The notes below the pieces were generated by a model that did no database searches, had not been told where the DNA came from, and saw only the letters and a list, made by a program, of their open reading frames with translations. From contig NC_049564.1 in the NCBI RefSeq assembly GCF_013368755.1, forward strand, positions 3,046,001 through 3,110,000: a stretch of 64,000 bases of DNA, given 5' to 3'. The position numbers and the translations under genes are program-made. Each line of letters starts with the position of its first letter. Position 1 is the stretch's first letter. Below are positions 1 to 11,685 of this stretch, piece after piece. The stretch comes from Talaromyces rugulosus. Lineage: Eukaryota; Ascomycota; Eurotiomycetes; Eurotiales; Trichocomaceae.

Positions 1-109
1 GTGGGGAACCGGCAGCTGGCAAACCGCTATATATATCTCTGGCAGTAACTACTAGTAGAAAAATTACTGCAGAAAACAACATTCAATACTTCCCCTGTAC
101 TCATTCGTC

Positions 110-594
110 ATGTCAGAAACACAGCCAAAAGGCCCTTTCCGGCTCGTCACCGTCAACACTGCGCCTGAGAGAGCCAAGAGACTGATTGGCCGCCTGGTCG
201 AGGCGCTCAAGGATCGCTATACGATTCTCTACGTGGCCAACTGCGAAAGTGTGTTTCACTGTCTTTTTTTTTTTCAATGCTGTTTATTAACGTGTTACCC
301 ACAGAGATCGAAGAGGTTGAGCCCAAGGTCAAAGAACATCAACCCGACGTGCTGGTAGCGTCTTCCCCGAACACCTAATGTTGTCTGGTCTGTCTAACAC
401 CAAACCAGTTCTGCGCCTCCATGTGGACGGCTGAAGAAGCAGAGGGAATTATTGCTACAGCAAAGAGACTCCGTCCCGGTATCAAAACACACGCCATCCC
501 TCACGGCCTGCAAGTTGAGCGGGGTCCGGATGCTATTGTCGAGTATTTGGTGGAAAATGTGCCCAAGTTGTTGGATGAGCCTGTCGAGCAATAA
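110..594 (+). CDS. Small conserved protein of unknown function
   Basis: Three exons (110-248, 305-354, 409-594) join in frame into a protein of about 124 residues that starts MSETQPKGPFRLVTVN and ends at the TAA at 592-594. Introns 249-304 and 355-408 have GT and AG ends, and the second has a CTAAC-like branch site. The fold looks like a small alternating alpha/beta domain (RLVTVNTAPERAKRL, then a YTILYVANCE strand, PDVLFCASMW, and GIKTHAIPHGLQ), which suggests a Rossmann-like single domain. There is no signal peptide or membrane segment. I do not recognise a named family, so no function is given. The coding reading is supported by frame continuity across both introns. Confidence 0.7.
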
Positions 595-793
595 TAAGGG
601 CTAGAAGGGAACTTTTTAGTCGTCAATGATTTTATTGAGTACACCTAGTTAGATACAGATTTATTGCATTCTTTATTTAAACCAGAAAAACAAGAAGAAA
701 TAAGATATAAATCCTTATCATCACGTGCCTCCCTTATCGGGGCCTGGATTCTTTTCCGCGATAAACAACCAAGTCTCATCAACCCAACCAACT

Positions 794-2028
794 ATGAGTC
801 ATTCAAGACGCAAAATGATCTTGTCGATGCCGCTCAGAAGCACAACGCGGCAATGCTGGAGCAGTCAGAGAAGACTCTTCTCTGCATCTGCTTCGCTTCC
901 TGTGGAGTTGTCCTACCAACTAATTGAGCCCCCGTCGGCCCAAGACACGAAGCGCAATGGGCAACCAATAGTTTTTATGCATGGATTGTTTGGCTCGAAA
1001 AGGAATAATCGAAGCATAAGCAAGTACGTTTTTTCTTGGCTGACATACACCTGTAAGAGAAGTAACTCACGCTTGAACAGAGCTCTGGCACGCGACTTGA
1101 ACCGTAACATCTACATCGTCGTAAGTATTTATTTTCTGGAAGCACTCGTGTAAAACGGAGAGCTTGTGGTTAACGTGTGATTAGGACCTTCGAAATCACG
1201 GGGACACAGGCCATTCCCCAGGGCACACGTATACCCATATTGCAGATGATGTTGCACAATTCATCAAACAGCATCGCCTAGGGAAGACTGTTCTAATTGG
1301 CCATTCCATGTATGTCCATCATCACGCATGAGGGTTATCTTCTAACTATACTAGGGGTGCCAAAACTGCCATGACCCTGGCACTGCAATCTCCGGAAACA
1401 ATCACAGGCTTGATTCCTGTTGACAACGCCCCGGTCAATGCTGGATTAGGTTCCTCTTTCTTTGAATACGTCAAGGGTATGAGAGAAATCGAAGCTGCGC
1501 GTGTGGCCAAAACTAGCGAGGCTGATAAGATCTTGACCAAATATGAGCCTGTAACTATTGACCAGGAAAAAAAAAAAACCGAAACAGCCAGCTTTACTAA
1601 CTTTTATGATAGTCCCTCCCAATCCGCCAATTTCTTTTGACAAACCTCATCCGTGACCCTGACAATGATAACAAAACAATGAAATTCCGAGTGCCCCTAG
1701 ACACTCTGGGGTCTGCTCTTGACCACATGGCCGATTTCCCTTTTAGCCAGAGCGACCCGGGGGCCACGTACAACGGGCCAACGCTGTTTGTTCGCGGTCT
1801 GCAGAGTACATATGTCGGCGAGAAGACTATTCATGCTATCAGAAAGTTTTTCCCAAACGCCCAAATCGCCGATATTGAAGCAGGGCACTGGGTTATTTCA
1901 GAGAAGCCTGAAGAGTTCAGACAAGGTCCGTTTCTATCTTCTTTTTTCTTTGAAAAAAGTGTATGTAGCTAACGAGGGATACTCATTTAGCGGTGCTCAA
2001 ATTCTTCAGGGAAAACACGATTGAATAG
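794..2028 (+). CDS. Alpha/beta hydrolase, ABHD11/IMO32 type, probably mitochondrial
   Basis: Six exons joined over five short introns give a protein of about 300 residues. Visible alpha/beta-hydrolase features are the HGLFGSKRN oxyanion-loop motif, the DLRNHGDTGHS segment typical of the ABHD11/Imo32 branch, the nucleophile elbow GHSMGAK, and a late histidine in EAGHWV. The N-terminus (residues 1-35) is rich in Arg and Ser with no acids and resembles a mitochondrial presequence, as in yeast Imo32. ATG 794 is chosen because a longer reading would need a GTG start. Intron 3 interrupts the catalytic-serine motif (GHSM/GAK), and intron 4 removes a stretch that would otherwise break the frame. The catalytic set appears complete. 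Substrate is not evident; family members are ester or lipid hydrolases. Confidence 0.85.
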
Positions 2029-3383
2029 ATGCTGTAGATCTTTGGACAAAGGGACCATTTTATAAATATTGTGTAATATATTGCATCCGGTAATTTGAGA
2101 GCACCTTGCCAATTGGCATTGATTGGCGGCCTGCATTGATAGAACTTCAAACGTGATAAACAAATCGACGATAACTCTATGTATGCGTCTGGATCAACTT
2201 GCGAAATGCAGTTTAGTAGACTCTAAAAACGCGAAAGCACAGGAGTATTACATGTAGGTTATGAGAGGTCTATCTATATTCTCCACCCGCCACCCCACCA
2301 GTTAACTGGCTTGGATTCCCCAATTTAGATTGGTGTGGCTGTTTACATATGTACTGCCCTATACCTCACCACCGCTCGCTATCCTCACCTCATGTCCTCC
2401 ACATCTACACAATGTCCTTATCCCATCAATCACTCTCAATCACCTATCTGAATACCCAGTCATTAGCTTTTAGAGCAACCATAGATACATAAGAATCGAC
2501 AACTTTATGTGAGATAGTAATCGGTAGCAACCTAGCATACTAAAAGCTAGAAAAGAGAATAGATCAGCAGTATTAAAAATAGTAAAAGAAGTAGTTAATA
2601 CAGATTTGAATATACCTAGTCCTAAAAATATAGCACAAACACTATACTCAATCTCTAAATATTATTGGACCTATCCTAGCACCAAGATCAATAATCTAAA
2701 CAATTATTAGACAACAAAACGTTATATTATATAAATTATAAGGAATATCCGCCTACTATATCAAAGGATAAAGATCCCTCAGTTAGCTTTATAATACCGC
2801 GAAAGATGAACAAAAGGAATTAAGGAGGTTGAGCAAAAAGAAAGTGGGTAATTCGGCATAAACGAAACCCTCGTAAAATAGTTGCGTCTTGCATTTGATC
2901 CTATGATTATATCAGTTGGTCTCACAGTGGATCAGTATTTACGGTATGCAGGAGTGAATTGGCGTTTAAGAGAGGGGGTTGATCAAATTGCTTCTATGAC
3001 GCCATGTATGACTTTTAGGGCACGGTTCGGAACTCAATGTACCCCGATCTCATGAGTTAAGTTTTATCTGATTGAGGCGTGTCTAGACGCTTTCAGAGTT
3101 TGGTGGTATCCACGGATTTGGTATGGGTGACCCGGCAAACCAAATGCAGTTATCGGTCCCCACCATCGGTCCCAGCCAAAGGTCGACATAGCCTATCAGC
3201 TTCTAGGCTTGATTCCCACGTCGTCTAGAGATCATGTGGCGAAGTTAATCAAATCTCGTGGTTTTCTTTTGGGTTTCCTCGATAAGTCGATCTTCTCATT
3301 ATAATCTCGAGTTGGCCGTAAATGCTCATCAATCACTGAGTCAACAAGGCTACCTTACTAAATCATGCCGTGGATCGTTCAAC
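2029..3383 (+). other. AT-rich spacer with a possible decayed coding relic
   Basis: No intact gene is seen. Between about 2540 and 2710 an AT-rich frame reads as a plausible hydrophilic peptide (LKARKENRSAVLKIVKEV, then SISKYYWTYPSTKINN) before in-frame TAG and TAA codons. This could be the remains of a mobile element degraded by C-to-T mutation, but I cannot assign a family. The last 300 bases before 3384 are less AT-rich and probably hold the promoter of the next gene. Confidence 0.35.
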
Positions 3384-4598
3384 ATGGTCCGGGGCAAAAG
3401 CGAGACAATCGTTATCCTCGCGGCTATTTCCTTAGCTATAACTTTGACAACTGTCGCCCTGCGGTGCTTTGTCCGTTTCTATCTAGTGAAGGCATTCGGA
3501 TGGGACGATAGTACGATGATAGTGGCAGCGGTATGTCTAGAGAACGATGAATAGAGAAGCAGGAGCTAAACGTCTAGGATAGGCAATGTTCCTGGGAATG
3601 ACCTTGTGCGGCATAATCGGAGCAATTTATGGGGTAGGACAGAGATCGTATTACTTCGCCACTGGACTGGGCAATCACCGAAATGCATTGCTAGTATGGC
3701 CTCTTCATCTAGTGCTCGCTAGGCTTGGAGTGATTAGGATCAAATTGACGTTTATAGTGCTCGTGGTTGGGAGAGTTCTTTTACGCCTTGACCTGCATGG
3801 CAGCAAAAATCTCCATCTTGATTAGCCTTCACCGTATCGCAATTGAGCGCCTACACAGATGGTTTATTTATGCAGCTTCGATATTAACAGTCATTATGGG
3901 ATGTTTACTCACATTCTTTGTCATCCTACAATGCCGTCCAGTCTCTAATTACTGGAATCGAACGCCCACAGGCAGCTGCGCTAGTTCAATCATTATATCA
4001 CGAGCTGCCTATGCCTACAGTGTGGGTGAGTTTTTAACCGACTTAACTATTGGCATCCTGCCGTGGTTTTTGATCCAGCATCTCAGAGTAAATCGAAAAC
4101 AAAAGATCTGTCTTGCAGTCGTTTTGGGGATTGGTTGCAGGTCCGTTAGTCTCACATATGCCTTCAACATCTTCACTAACTGTTACATGGAGTGCGAGTA
4201 TTGTGGTGATCGTTCGAATTCCTTATTTCGCTCTATGGTCGGGAGAAGACATTTTATGTGGGTATTGCCACTCCTGGAATACGACAACACAATTAATTCC
4301 TTTTGCCTATCAAGACTCAACTGCCGAAATAGCGCTCTGGTCCCAGACTGAGGCCGCTCTGGGAATTGTTGCAGGTAGCGTGGTAACGCTGAGGCCATTA
4401 TTACGAATCATATGGGGTCAATCGTCCATGTCAAGATACTCAGAAGAACCCTACAGGGCACACATCCACCCCACTAACTCTAGACCAGTAAAAAATGAAG
4501 ATTACCACTCTTTCCTGAAACAACAGACTCGGAATCACGATGACAATTCTCAAACAGAGCGGCAGATGGTTTCATTGCCACCCAACTTGGGCTCTTAG
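3384..4598 (+). CDS. PTH11-like integral membrane protein (fungal rhodopsin-domain family)
   Basis: Joined exons give a seven-helix protein beginning MVRGKSETIVILAAISLAI. Family landmarks occur in order: the first helix followed by LRCFVRFYLVKAFGWDD, a GxIYGxGQR motif, a WLGEFFYALTCMAAKISIL helix, the helix-4 segment ending FVILQCRPVSNYWNR, the SVGEFLTDLTIGILPWFLI helix, VVIVRIPYFAL, and the strongly conserved LWSQTEAALGIVAGSVVTLRPLLR near the C-terminus. Introns are inferred at about 3533-3584, 3712-3760 and 4141-4195. Donors of the last two are weak, so exon edges are uncertain. No N-terminal CFEM domain is present. The family includes receptor-like proteins implicated in surface sensing, but most members are untested. 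A second, broken member lies at 14159-15395. Confidence 0.7.
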
Positions 4599-7414
4599 TC
4601 CGTTAGCGAAAATTTGAATTTAATAGAGCGAGGATGGACAGGTTTCCGGTGGAGTCCTAATCCAACGAATACCTACGGAGTGGGGATGGTATGGTAAGAG
4701 CACTCGCATGTTGCTCTCTATTCAGTATTTCTAGCTGGCGCGGCACTTTATCAGGTCTCCTTTGCCTGTCTATCTTAGCTAAAGAAGATTATTTATGAAC
4801 AGCTAATCTACCATTATTATACCTAACCTAACTGCTATTTGGTGAGAATACATAAACATGAAGGGAGTGAGAATGTCCGATTGGTGTTGGTATATTAGCA
4901 AGACAACGTCCAAAGCTGCAAGGAACATATCAGGCATCTATTCGCTGAACCGTCACATTATTGTTCTTGTTACTTTCTGAGAGACAAGTAAAGGCTTGAT
5001 AATGTGATATAACATGCCTATGACGGGTTTTTCTATCATACACGGAACCTGCTGCAGTTTTCCATATGGATATTTTTGTTTATGAAATATCAAACTTTTG
5101 CGAAAATTTTTGGAAAAGCATTATTATTGGATAAGTTCTCCATACCAAGGCGGATACAGAGCATTAATCTTCTAGCATCCTGATGGCTGTTCAGGTTTCT
5201 TGTCTGTGTCGAGGATTCTGGGCATCGACTGATACGTAGGAAAGCGGATTGTTTCCCTTCGCTGATAGTTTTCTTGTTCTATGGTTGCCGGATTCTGCTT
5301 TAGGTGTTTGTTGCCCTGGCCCAAATCCCAATATTGCTTTTCAGAAAACCGCCCCTGGCTCTCAGAGGTTACTATTGTAGAGTTCTGGCGAAATAACTCT
5401 AGTTTCAGGTAATAGTCGGCAAGCAATGGTGGTATCCGGGGCTTGGAGATGGAGGTGTCAGTTCGGCTCACATACCAAGGGTGTGGGATAATTTCTGGAC
5501 GTATTTGCGGTGTCATTGTCTATTAGATCGTGAAGATGAAGGCAATGTTGACTTGACTGAAGGATGAAGTGGTGTTCGGAGGTCATTAGGATAGGGTGAT
5601 AATGTCTTAGTGTTCACAAGGCTAGAGGAGGATAACCTAGGACGGTCCGAGATAATTTCAGAATACATTGACAGAGAGACCAGCCTTGCGCAAAAATATT
5701 TCCTTTCCGTCTGAACTTTAACCCAGGCTGAGGCCACTCAGATAGCTTCGTCAGTTGCCGTTGGAAACTTTCTAATTCACGGTGGGGCCCGTTAATCGTC
5801 GCTATAGGGAACAAAGCTGAATTTGCATGTCTAAATGATAGACGAAAGTCACCGTGTATCAGCTATACAGCCGCTATATCGATTGTTCCCCATTCGTTAG
5901 TACTAGCGCTGGAAGGATAAAGTTTTTGCGGACTGCGCACTGGCAATGAGCTGCAATAACCACTGAAATTGTGTCTTTTTCTTGGTCTCGAGGCACCCTG
6001 TCTGTGCAAAGTCAATGCAACAAACTATAAACTCGCTCTATCCCCTTCGCTGTGTCACTTGTAAGATTTAGCATCATGAACGCACTTGTACATTTGTGCG
6101 CTCTGCATGATTGATTTTACCTCACCACGCTCAGGCAACCCACTATTTGAGGGATGCTACAGATATCTGACCAAAAATCAGATGAGAAAATAATGTTAAA
6201 CGCGCGAAATGCGCCAAATGCGCAAAATTTTGCAAGTGGCACAGCAAGGGAACAGTCTCGGCATCTCTTAGATAACAGGCTGTCAGACTTTATTACCACC
6301 ATACCAAAAAAGCTCCCTCAGTGGGGATATTGTCGGTGGTAGTCATATCCGGTTTGACACAGGCTTTGTGTCCCTACCAGGACTTAGCTCATTTACGAAA
6401 AATTCCGGGTTAGACCAATCATAATAATAATACGGAACTCACCCGGTGCGAAAATCACGGATTCGCGGTTACGTTCCGAGACCGCTGTAGTGATTTTCTT
6501 TTATGGCCGAGTACTGTGTTCCATCAGCCCTCACTTAAACGAGTTCATATAGGTATTGCCTGCTTATTGGAATATACAAAGTATCATACTTTACCAAATT
6601 GATTCCAGTGTCGTAAAAAAAAGATATTGAAATTCGACAAGCTAAATTGCCGTTAAAGTCTGTAAGTGATGATCACCTTAAAAACCCTAGAACAAAGCCA
6701 ATCTTATAGCTGTATATAGCTCATAACATCTATAAACTATTGAACACTATTTACGAAAGGTATTATAAACAATACGAAATATCCACATTTCGAGGGCTGT
6801 GTCTGGAAAAGCTCCTAAAAAGCACAGATACTACGTAAGCACTACATGGGTCTTCAGAGGGACAGAGTGGGGACATTAAAATACATCTTCGTTGACATCG
6901 GTAGAAAACTCCTTTCTAGAACGTTGAACCTACGATCAGATCAGACAGTGAGCTGAGAGACGTCTATAGGGTAGCCTCAGGAGCGGGCCGTTAAATTGGA
7001 AGTCATGTTGTTCCGCGGCGCAACCTGTTCTTGGGGTGTGTCTCTTGATTGGTTATTTGAGTTTGAGACGATATGATTACATCGGCGACCTCCTTGGGCT
7101 AATCTGGTGATTGTGGATCATTGTCGGAAAAAGGCTTAGGCGCAGGATACTGTAAAATGAAACCAATTCACGTACCGGCTACAGTATGACACAAGGCAAT
7201 ATCTATATGATGAATTTCTATAGATTTCCCACTAAGGACCAAATAATCAAAATATGTACTCATTCTTCTAAACGACAAAATAAACGAGAGAATAACAAGG
7301 TTGAATTACAAGACTCCTGGTACGTCCAGGTGAAAAGATCCTGATGTGATGATAAGCACAAGGATATTTAAGGTGTAGCACATCTATCGGCTGCAATCAT
7401 GTATTCTCATGTAT
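4599..7414. other. Long gene-poor AT-rich spacer
   Basis: About 2.8 kb with no recognisable gene. Two overlapping minus-strand open frames at 5172-5516 (114 codons) and 5513-5737 (74 codons) have no family signature, and I do not call them. A repeat copy lies at 6279-6358 (listed separately). The stretch from 6117 to 6270 contains the motif GCGAAATGCGCCAAATGCGC but no clear function. Confidence 0.6.
6279..6358 (+). repeat. Direct repeat, copy 1 (about 80 bp)
   Basis: Begins GCTGTCAGACTTTATTACC and ends near TAGTCATATCCGGTTTGAC. It matches 8752-8832 in the same orientation, with an identical 21-base start and an almost identical end. The interior is weakly self-complementary (TTACCAC..CCAAA against GGTGGTAGT). 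It is probably the remains of a small transposable element or a terminal repeat; no target-site duplication was identified. Confidence 0.75.
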
Positions 7415-8003
7415 CTACTGGGAAGGCAGGGTCTGGTTAAGGAGCTTCTCAATTTCCACCACGCCTTCCTGGAGACAGGTCACACAGGCATTGCTCTACA
7501 TGTAGAGTAATCAGCATAAAATTCTCATTAATTTATCAGTGCGCATGTGGGAAGGAGTTCAAGACAGAGTAGAAGTACGATTGAGCAAGTACTTACACCA
7601 TTAGACGACGCAAAGGCTTCCAAAACGGCAGATACACAACTCAAGTCGTCTCCAATATCCTCGCCGGAACCGCTGATGGCAGTGGCACAAGGTTCGATGA
7701 TAGATTCGACAATCTCGATGCATCCTGGCAATCGAAGTGGGCAGTTAGCTTGTTTTGGACACATACACATATGTACTCCCTGCCAAGTATATTGGAAGTA
7801 AAATGATTTTCCTGTGAACAGATATTGGAATGAATTGTACCGGCTATATCGCAATTGCCTGCAGACATCAAGGCTTTAGAAGCCGCCACGACGTCGCTGT
7901 CGTCAATGGCCTGCTTAAAGATCTGTAGGTCATTACTGGCTGCGAGGATCGAAGCGACCATGGCCGTGGCGGTAAAGACAGCGGTGACCGGATTGAAATG
8001 CAT
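7415..8003 (-). CDS. Small secreted cysteine-rich protein
   Basis: Three exons on the minus strand give about 140 residues. The N-terminus (MHFNPVTAVFTATAMVASIL then AASN) looks like a cleavable signal peptide. The mature part carries nine cysteines, with a clustered MCMCPKQANC..PGC segment, EPCA, SCVSA and a terminal ACVTC pair, ending LLNQTLPSQ. Intron 1 (about 68 nt, ending GGGAG) must use the second AG for the frame to continue; intron 2 has the canonical donor GTAAGTAC. The start ATG is 8001-8003. The architecture resembles effector-like or surface-active small secreted proteins, but I recognise no named family; it lacks the eight-cysteine hydrophobin spacing. It sits alone in AT-rich sequence between two copies of a direct repeat. 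Confidence 0.65.
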
Positions 8004-9325
8004 TTGAATGGACTAGTCACACGGAAATTTTTTGGGTTGGTTTCTTGGGTAAGGAGATTCAATGAGATTGATTGAATTTTTGTTATTATAACATCGAAGT
8101 TGTGCGGAGCGATAGTCTGACAGCTTTATATATTCATGATTTCAAAAGCCTGATTTTTGCAAAAGGAATTAATTGCCTTTGAAATTTCATTAAACATGGA
8201 ATGGAGCCTATTGGATTCCTGACCGGGTCATCAATATTTATCGCCCCAAACTGGAGAATCTTGTGTCGACGACCTTGATCATGTCTATCTATTATGCCAC
8301 TGGCGTGAATTTAGCCGCCAAAGAGCTTTGTTGAAATTAGTGATCATAGATGGACGAATGTCTTAAAATATGATGAATCCTTCTTAGAGTAATGCTTTAG
8401 TCTTCTGTTGCTCGCTGTCAAGGATCAAAAAAAAAGTTCTGAATACCATCACTGCTTATCAGTGCAAGCAAGAAGTTCAGGTCCGAATGGGGTATTCCAA
8501 GCCGTTCTTTCGAAAATAAGCTTCTGATGTTGCATTTCATTACTGTACGGAACAGGAAGGTTGAAGCACCGATCCTAAAGTTTCGCGTAGGTGAAATTAG
8601 TTACATGTAACCAACCCTCTGAGTCCGATGCCCGACACCCGACATCCTATATATTTAGCTTAGCCTATGATATACAGAGGTGGGCATAAAAAGTAGTGAA
8701 CCTGTGGGATGCGCTAAGGTTATTAGTTCCATTAGTGTGTTTTTGAAAAGTGCTGTCAGACTTTATTACCACTACACCAAAAAGGGCTCCCTTAGTGGGG
8801 ATTTGGTAGGTGATAGTCATATCCGGTTGACAAGTGCAGACCATCAACCACGCTACGTCAGTGAGATCATGCGTACGGAGTCACACTGGAATCATATCTT
8901 ATATAGACTGGTCGTTCAGGCGTTGCTCCAGTCATCCTCATCCATCCCAATATAGTGCGAGTCGGCTTAGTTGCAGTAATTCCATGTCGACCATAGCCTT
9001 CGTGTGAGTTTTATTGATACAGTCATGCTATGACATTAACATATTCCATTGTGGGCCTTTGCTTACGCAGCTGAATGTCGCGAAGGGACTAGATTTTACC
9101 ACTAGACAAAAATACGAATCCGTACCAAATCCCACGTCAGATAGCTCTTCAAGACAAAAATCAGCCGGAATGCACCCGTTCCCCGCCACCCCGGAAAAGC
9201 CTTGGCTCCACTACTTGGACAAACGACGGAGTCTCTCTCCTTATCAGATCACGGCAGATCTTATTTTTTAGGCTATCTAACCTGGCCGGCCTCTCAGAGA
9301 ACCGGATCTTGCCCGTCTTCACAAA
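8004..9325. other. Gene-poor spacer containing a repeat copy
   Basis: No intact gene. It contains the probable promoter of the minus-strand secreted-protein gene (8004 upward), the second direct-repeat copy at 8752-8832, and open frames of fewer than 95 codons with no family resemblance. Confidence 0.55.
8752..8832 (+). repeat. Direct repeat, copy 2 (about 80 bp)
   Basis: Same orientation as the copy at 6279-6358, about 2.47 kb downstream. Shared blocks include GCTGTCAGACTTTATTACC, CCAAAAA, GTGGGGAT and TAGTCATATCCGGTT. In this copy the imperfect hairpin is clearer: CACTACACCAAA pairs with TTTGGTAGGTG around a CTCCCTTAGTGGGG centre. Confidence 0.75.
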
Positions 9326-9751
9326 ATGTCCCTGAAAGGTTCCGCGGACCCGAAACGACGAGCTACAGCACGTCGTAAGGTCACCATTGGCATGCGACTC
9401 GTACAGGGAGAAGAAAATTCGCTGCGACGGAACTAAACCCATATGTGGGCCATGTGAGAGACGTTCGTATCGGATCGACCAGTGTGTCCATAATACGGAA
9501 AATGCCCGAACCGCGAGGAAGGACGAGTAAGTTTTCATGAGAATTCGTTGATTGACGAGCATAGCAAATTGAATACCTCTAACCAAAACAGATATATCCA
9601 TACTCTCCATCAGCGAATCAGAGAACTGGAAGTTGCATGTGCGACAGCTGAGCACTCCATCCAGACCTCGCCAAACCCCCCCAACGTGAGCTCTTTAGCG
9701 AACTTAATAGACAAAATGGAATGCCCGTGGAGGGGGCTACTTTCCCTCTAG
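9326..9751 (+). pseudogene. Decayed N-terminal fragment of a Zn2Cys6 transcription factor
   Basis: The ATG at 9326 opens MSLKGSADPKRRATARRKVT. After a one-base frame change near 9390 the next frame reads ACDSYREKKIRCDG and then TKPICGPCERR. This is a Zn(II)2Cys6 cluster in which the second cysteine (normally CxxC) is replaced by tyrosine (TAC for TGC). A canonical intron (GTAAGTTTTC to AACAG) then joins to a coiled linker, YIHTLHQRIRELEVACA. The frame stops at 9751 after about 50 further codons; no regulatory middle domain follows. Frameshift, lost zinc ligand and truncation together indicate a pseudogene. It is divergently placed from the transporter downstream and might once have been its regulator; that is inference. 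Confidence 0.65.
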
Positions 9752-9882
9752 TTGTTCCCAGCCCAGTAACAGAAGCTTTTGAGCAGAATGCAGCACCTAA
9801 ATGATATAATATAGATCTACTTTGCTTTCACTCCTGCCAATTATTGAATTAACCACATGACTAGAAAGTAAATTATACACCA

Positions 9883-11685
9883 TTAATTCTTAGGTTCTTG
9901 CGCCGCGGTATGCTCAACTTGCTCCGCATAAAGCTTAGCCTGAGCGAGGCTAGACTCTTGGATGTCGTTACGGAACTGCTCCTCATCCACGCGCAGATTA
10001 GCAACGATCTGGCCATGCGCGCGCCAGATAGGCTTGATCTCGAACAGCCGTTCCATACTCTCGAGAGGAATACCCTTGGTCTCAGGGACGAGGAACCAGA
10101 CGAAGAGGATTGAGCACATCATTAGCGAAGCAAAGAAGAAGTACACGCCGTAGCCCATGGTCGTGAACATCTGCGGGGTGAACCGCGAGACGAGGAAGTT
10201 CCACAGCCAGTTGGAGGCGGCGGCACATGCCTGGGCCAGAGAACGCATGTTCGTGTCGAACATTTCCTGCAAGTGGCGGTTAGTACCTTTGTCCTTCTAT
10301 TTCGCGGGACTTGGCCGTCGCAAACTTACCGAGTTGAGAACCCACGGTGTACCGTTCCAGGTTGGGGTATAGAAGACGGTCCACAGGTAGAAGAAGAACA
10401 TGGCCGCAACACCTCCACCGTCCATGCTGCTCTTGGGATTATTCTCCGGCTCAGCGATCTTGATGTATGCGCCAACAATCCACAAGCAGACGGAGCCACC
10501 AGCGGCACCGATCAGGAGCAGGTTGCGGCGACCGACACGATCAATGAGATACAGCAGCCACACGAATGTCACGACAGTCTTGACTACTCCGAAGATTCCA
10601 GTGCTCAGAAGGCTGGTGTTGGTGCCAGTCACGCCAATACTCTGCGAAATGGGGTTAGCAAGGTTGCCTGGTTTTTGGTGCTGGTATGGCCTACCTTGAA
10701 GACGGTCGGGGAATAATAGTTGATCGCATTAATGCCGGAGCCATTCTGCCAGAAGAAAAGCATGCTACCCAGGAACAGACGGTACATAACACGCTTGTTG
10801 GTGGCGGCCGCGTGGAATGGCTTCCAGAAGCCAACACCGATGGTCGAGTGCTGCTCCTCCAGGGCCTGGTCAATGGCACTGATCTCCTCAATCATATAGA
10901 TATCGTCCTCGGGTAGCTGGCGGATCCAGCAAAGGTTCTTAATGGCCTCTTCACGATGACCACACGAGAATAACCAACGGGGCGACTCGCGGATAAAGAT
11001 ACTACCAATTAACAAAAGACCGGCAGGGATCAGCTGAACGGCGAAGGGAATCAACCACTGCTTGTGATTTGGAGCCAAGGTCTCGGAGACACCAAACTAA
11101 AACAATGGATTAACTCGGTATAATAGAATTAAGACAGTTCTGACTTACATTGATCCAGAAACCCACAAGACCACCAATCTGCCAGCCAAATTCGTAAACA
11201 CCGACCAGACGACCTCGAATGGCAGGGGGTGCCAGCTCAGATATATAGATAGGGGTAATATTAGAGCCTGCGCCAACGCCTACACCAGCTAGGACTCGTC
11301 CAGCGTAGATCAGATTTAACCCACGGGAGCCATTAGCACCCAGCATAAGACCAGCACCAAGAATGAAAACTATAGCAGCCGCTATCAGACCTATACGGCG
11401 GCCCCAGAAATGGCCAATGGGGTACGCGAAGAACGCGCCGAAGAAGGCCCCAGCCTGATAGCAGGACACGATGTTGGCGCTGATCAAGTTTTTGGTAGTG
11501 GTAGACATGATGTTGAAGTGGAATTCACTCTTGAACGAGTCCAGAGCCAGCGTTGTACCGATGAAAGCACTGTCATAGCCGATCATACATGATGAACATG
11601 ATGCAACGGCGGCCAGGAGGTATACCCTCCAGTTGTAGACGACCTTGGGCGTCGGCCGATCCTCGACCAACTTAAGGATAGACAT
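9883..11685 (-). CDS. qutD: MFS sugar transporter, quinate permease (QutD/Qa-y) type
   Basis: Four exons encode a 12-helix major facilitator of about 540 residues. The N-terminus MSILKLVEDRPTPKVVYNWR is the hallmark of the fungal quinate permease branch. Other sugar-porter motifs are GRRIGL between helices 2 and 3, GRVLAGVGVGAGSN, PIYISELAPPAIRGRLVG, FIRESPRWLF, WQNGSGINAINYYSPTVF, DRVGRRNLL and PETKGIPLESM. Three introns break the frame at WIN/FGVSE, VFK/SIGVT and LNS/EMFD, each with canonical ends. The protein should sit in the plasma membrane and import quinate or a related polyol/aromatic precursor by proton symport. The rest of a qut cluster is not visible here, so this could be a paralogue with different substrate preference. 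The frame is intact. Confidence 0.85.

Noticed and set aside
2540..2720. AT-rich frame as a functional gene
   Set aside because: Interrupted by several stops and without a start or family match; recorded only as a possible relic in the spacer.
5172..5737. Two overlapping minus-strand frames of 114 and 74 codons
   Set aside because: Plausible composition but no signature, no clear splice joining them and no promoter clue; left uncalled.
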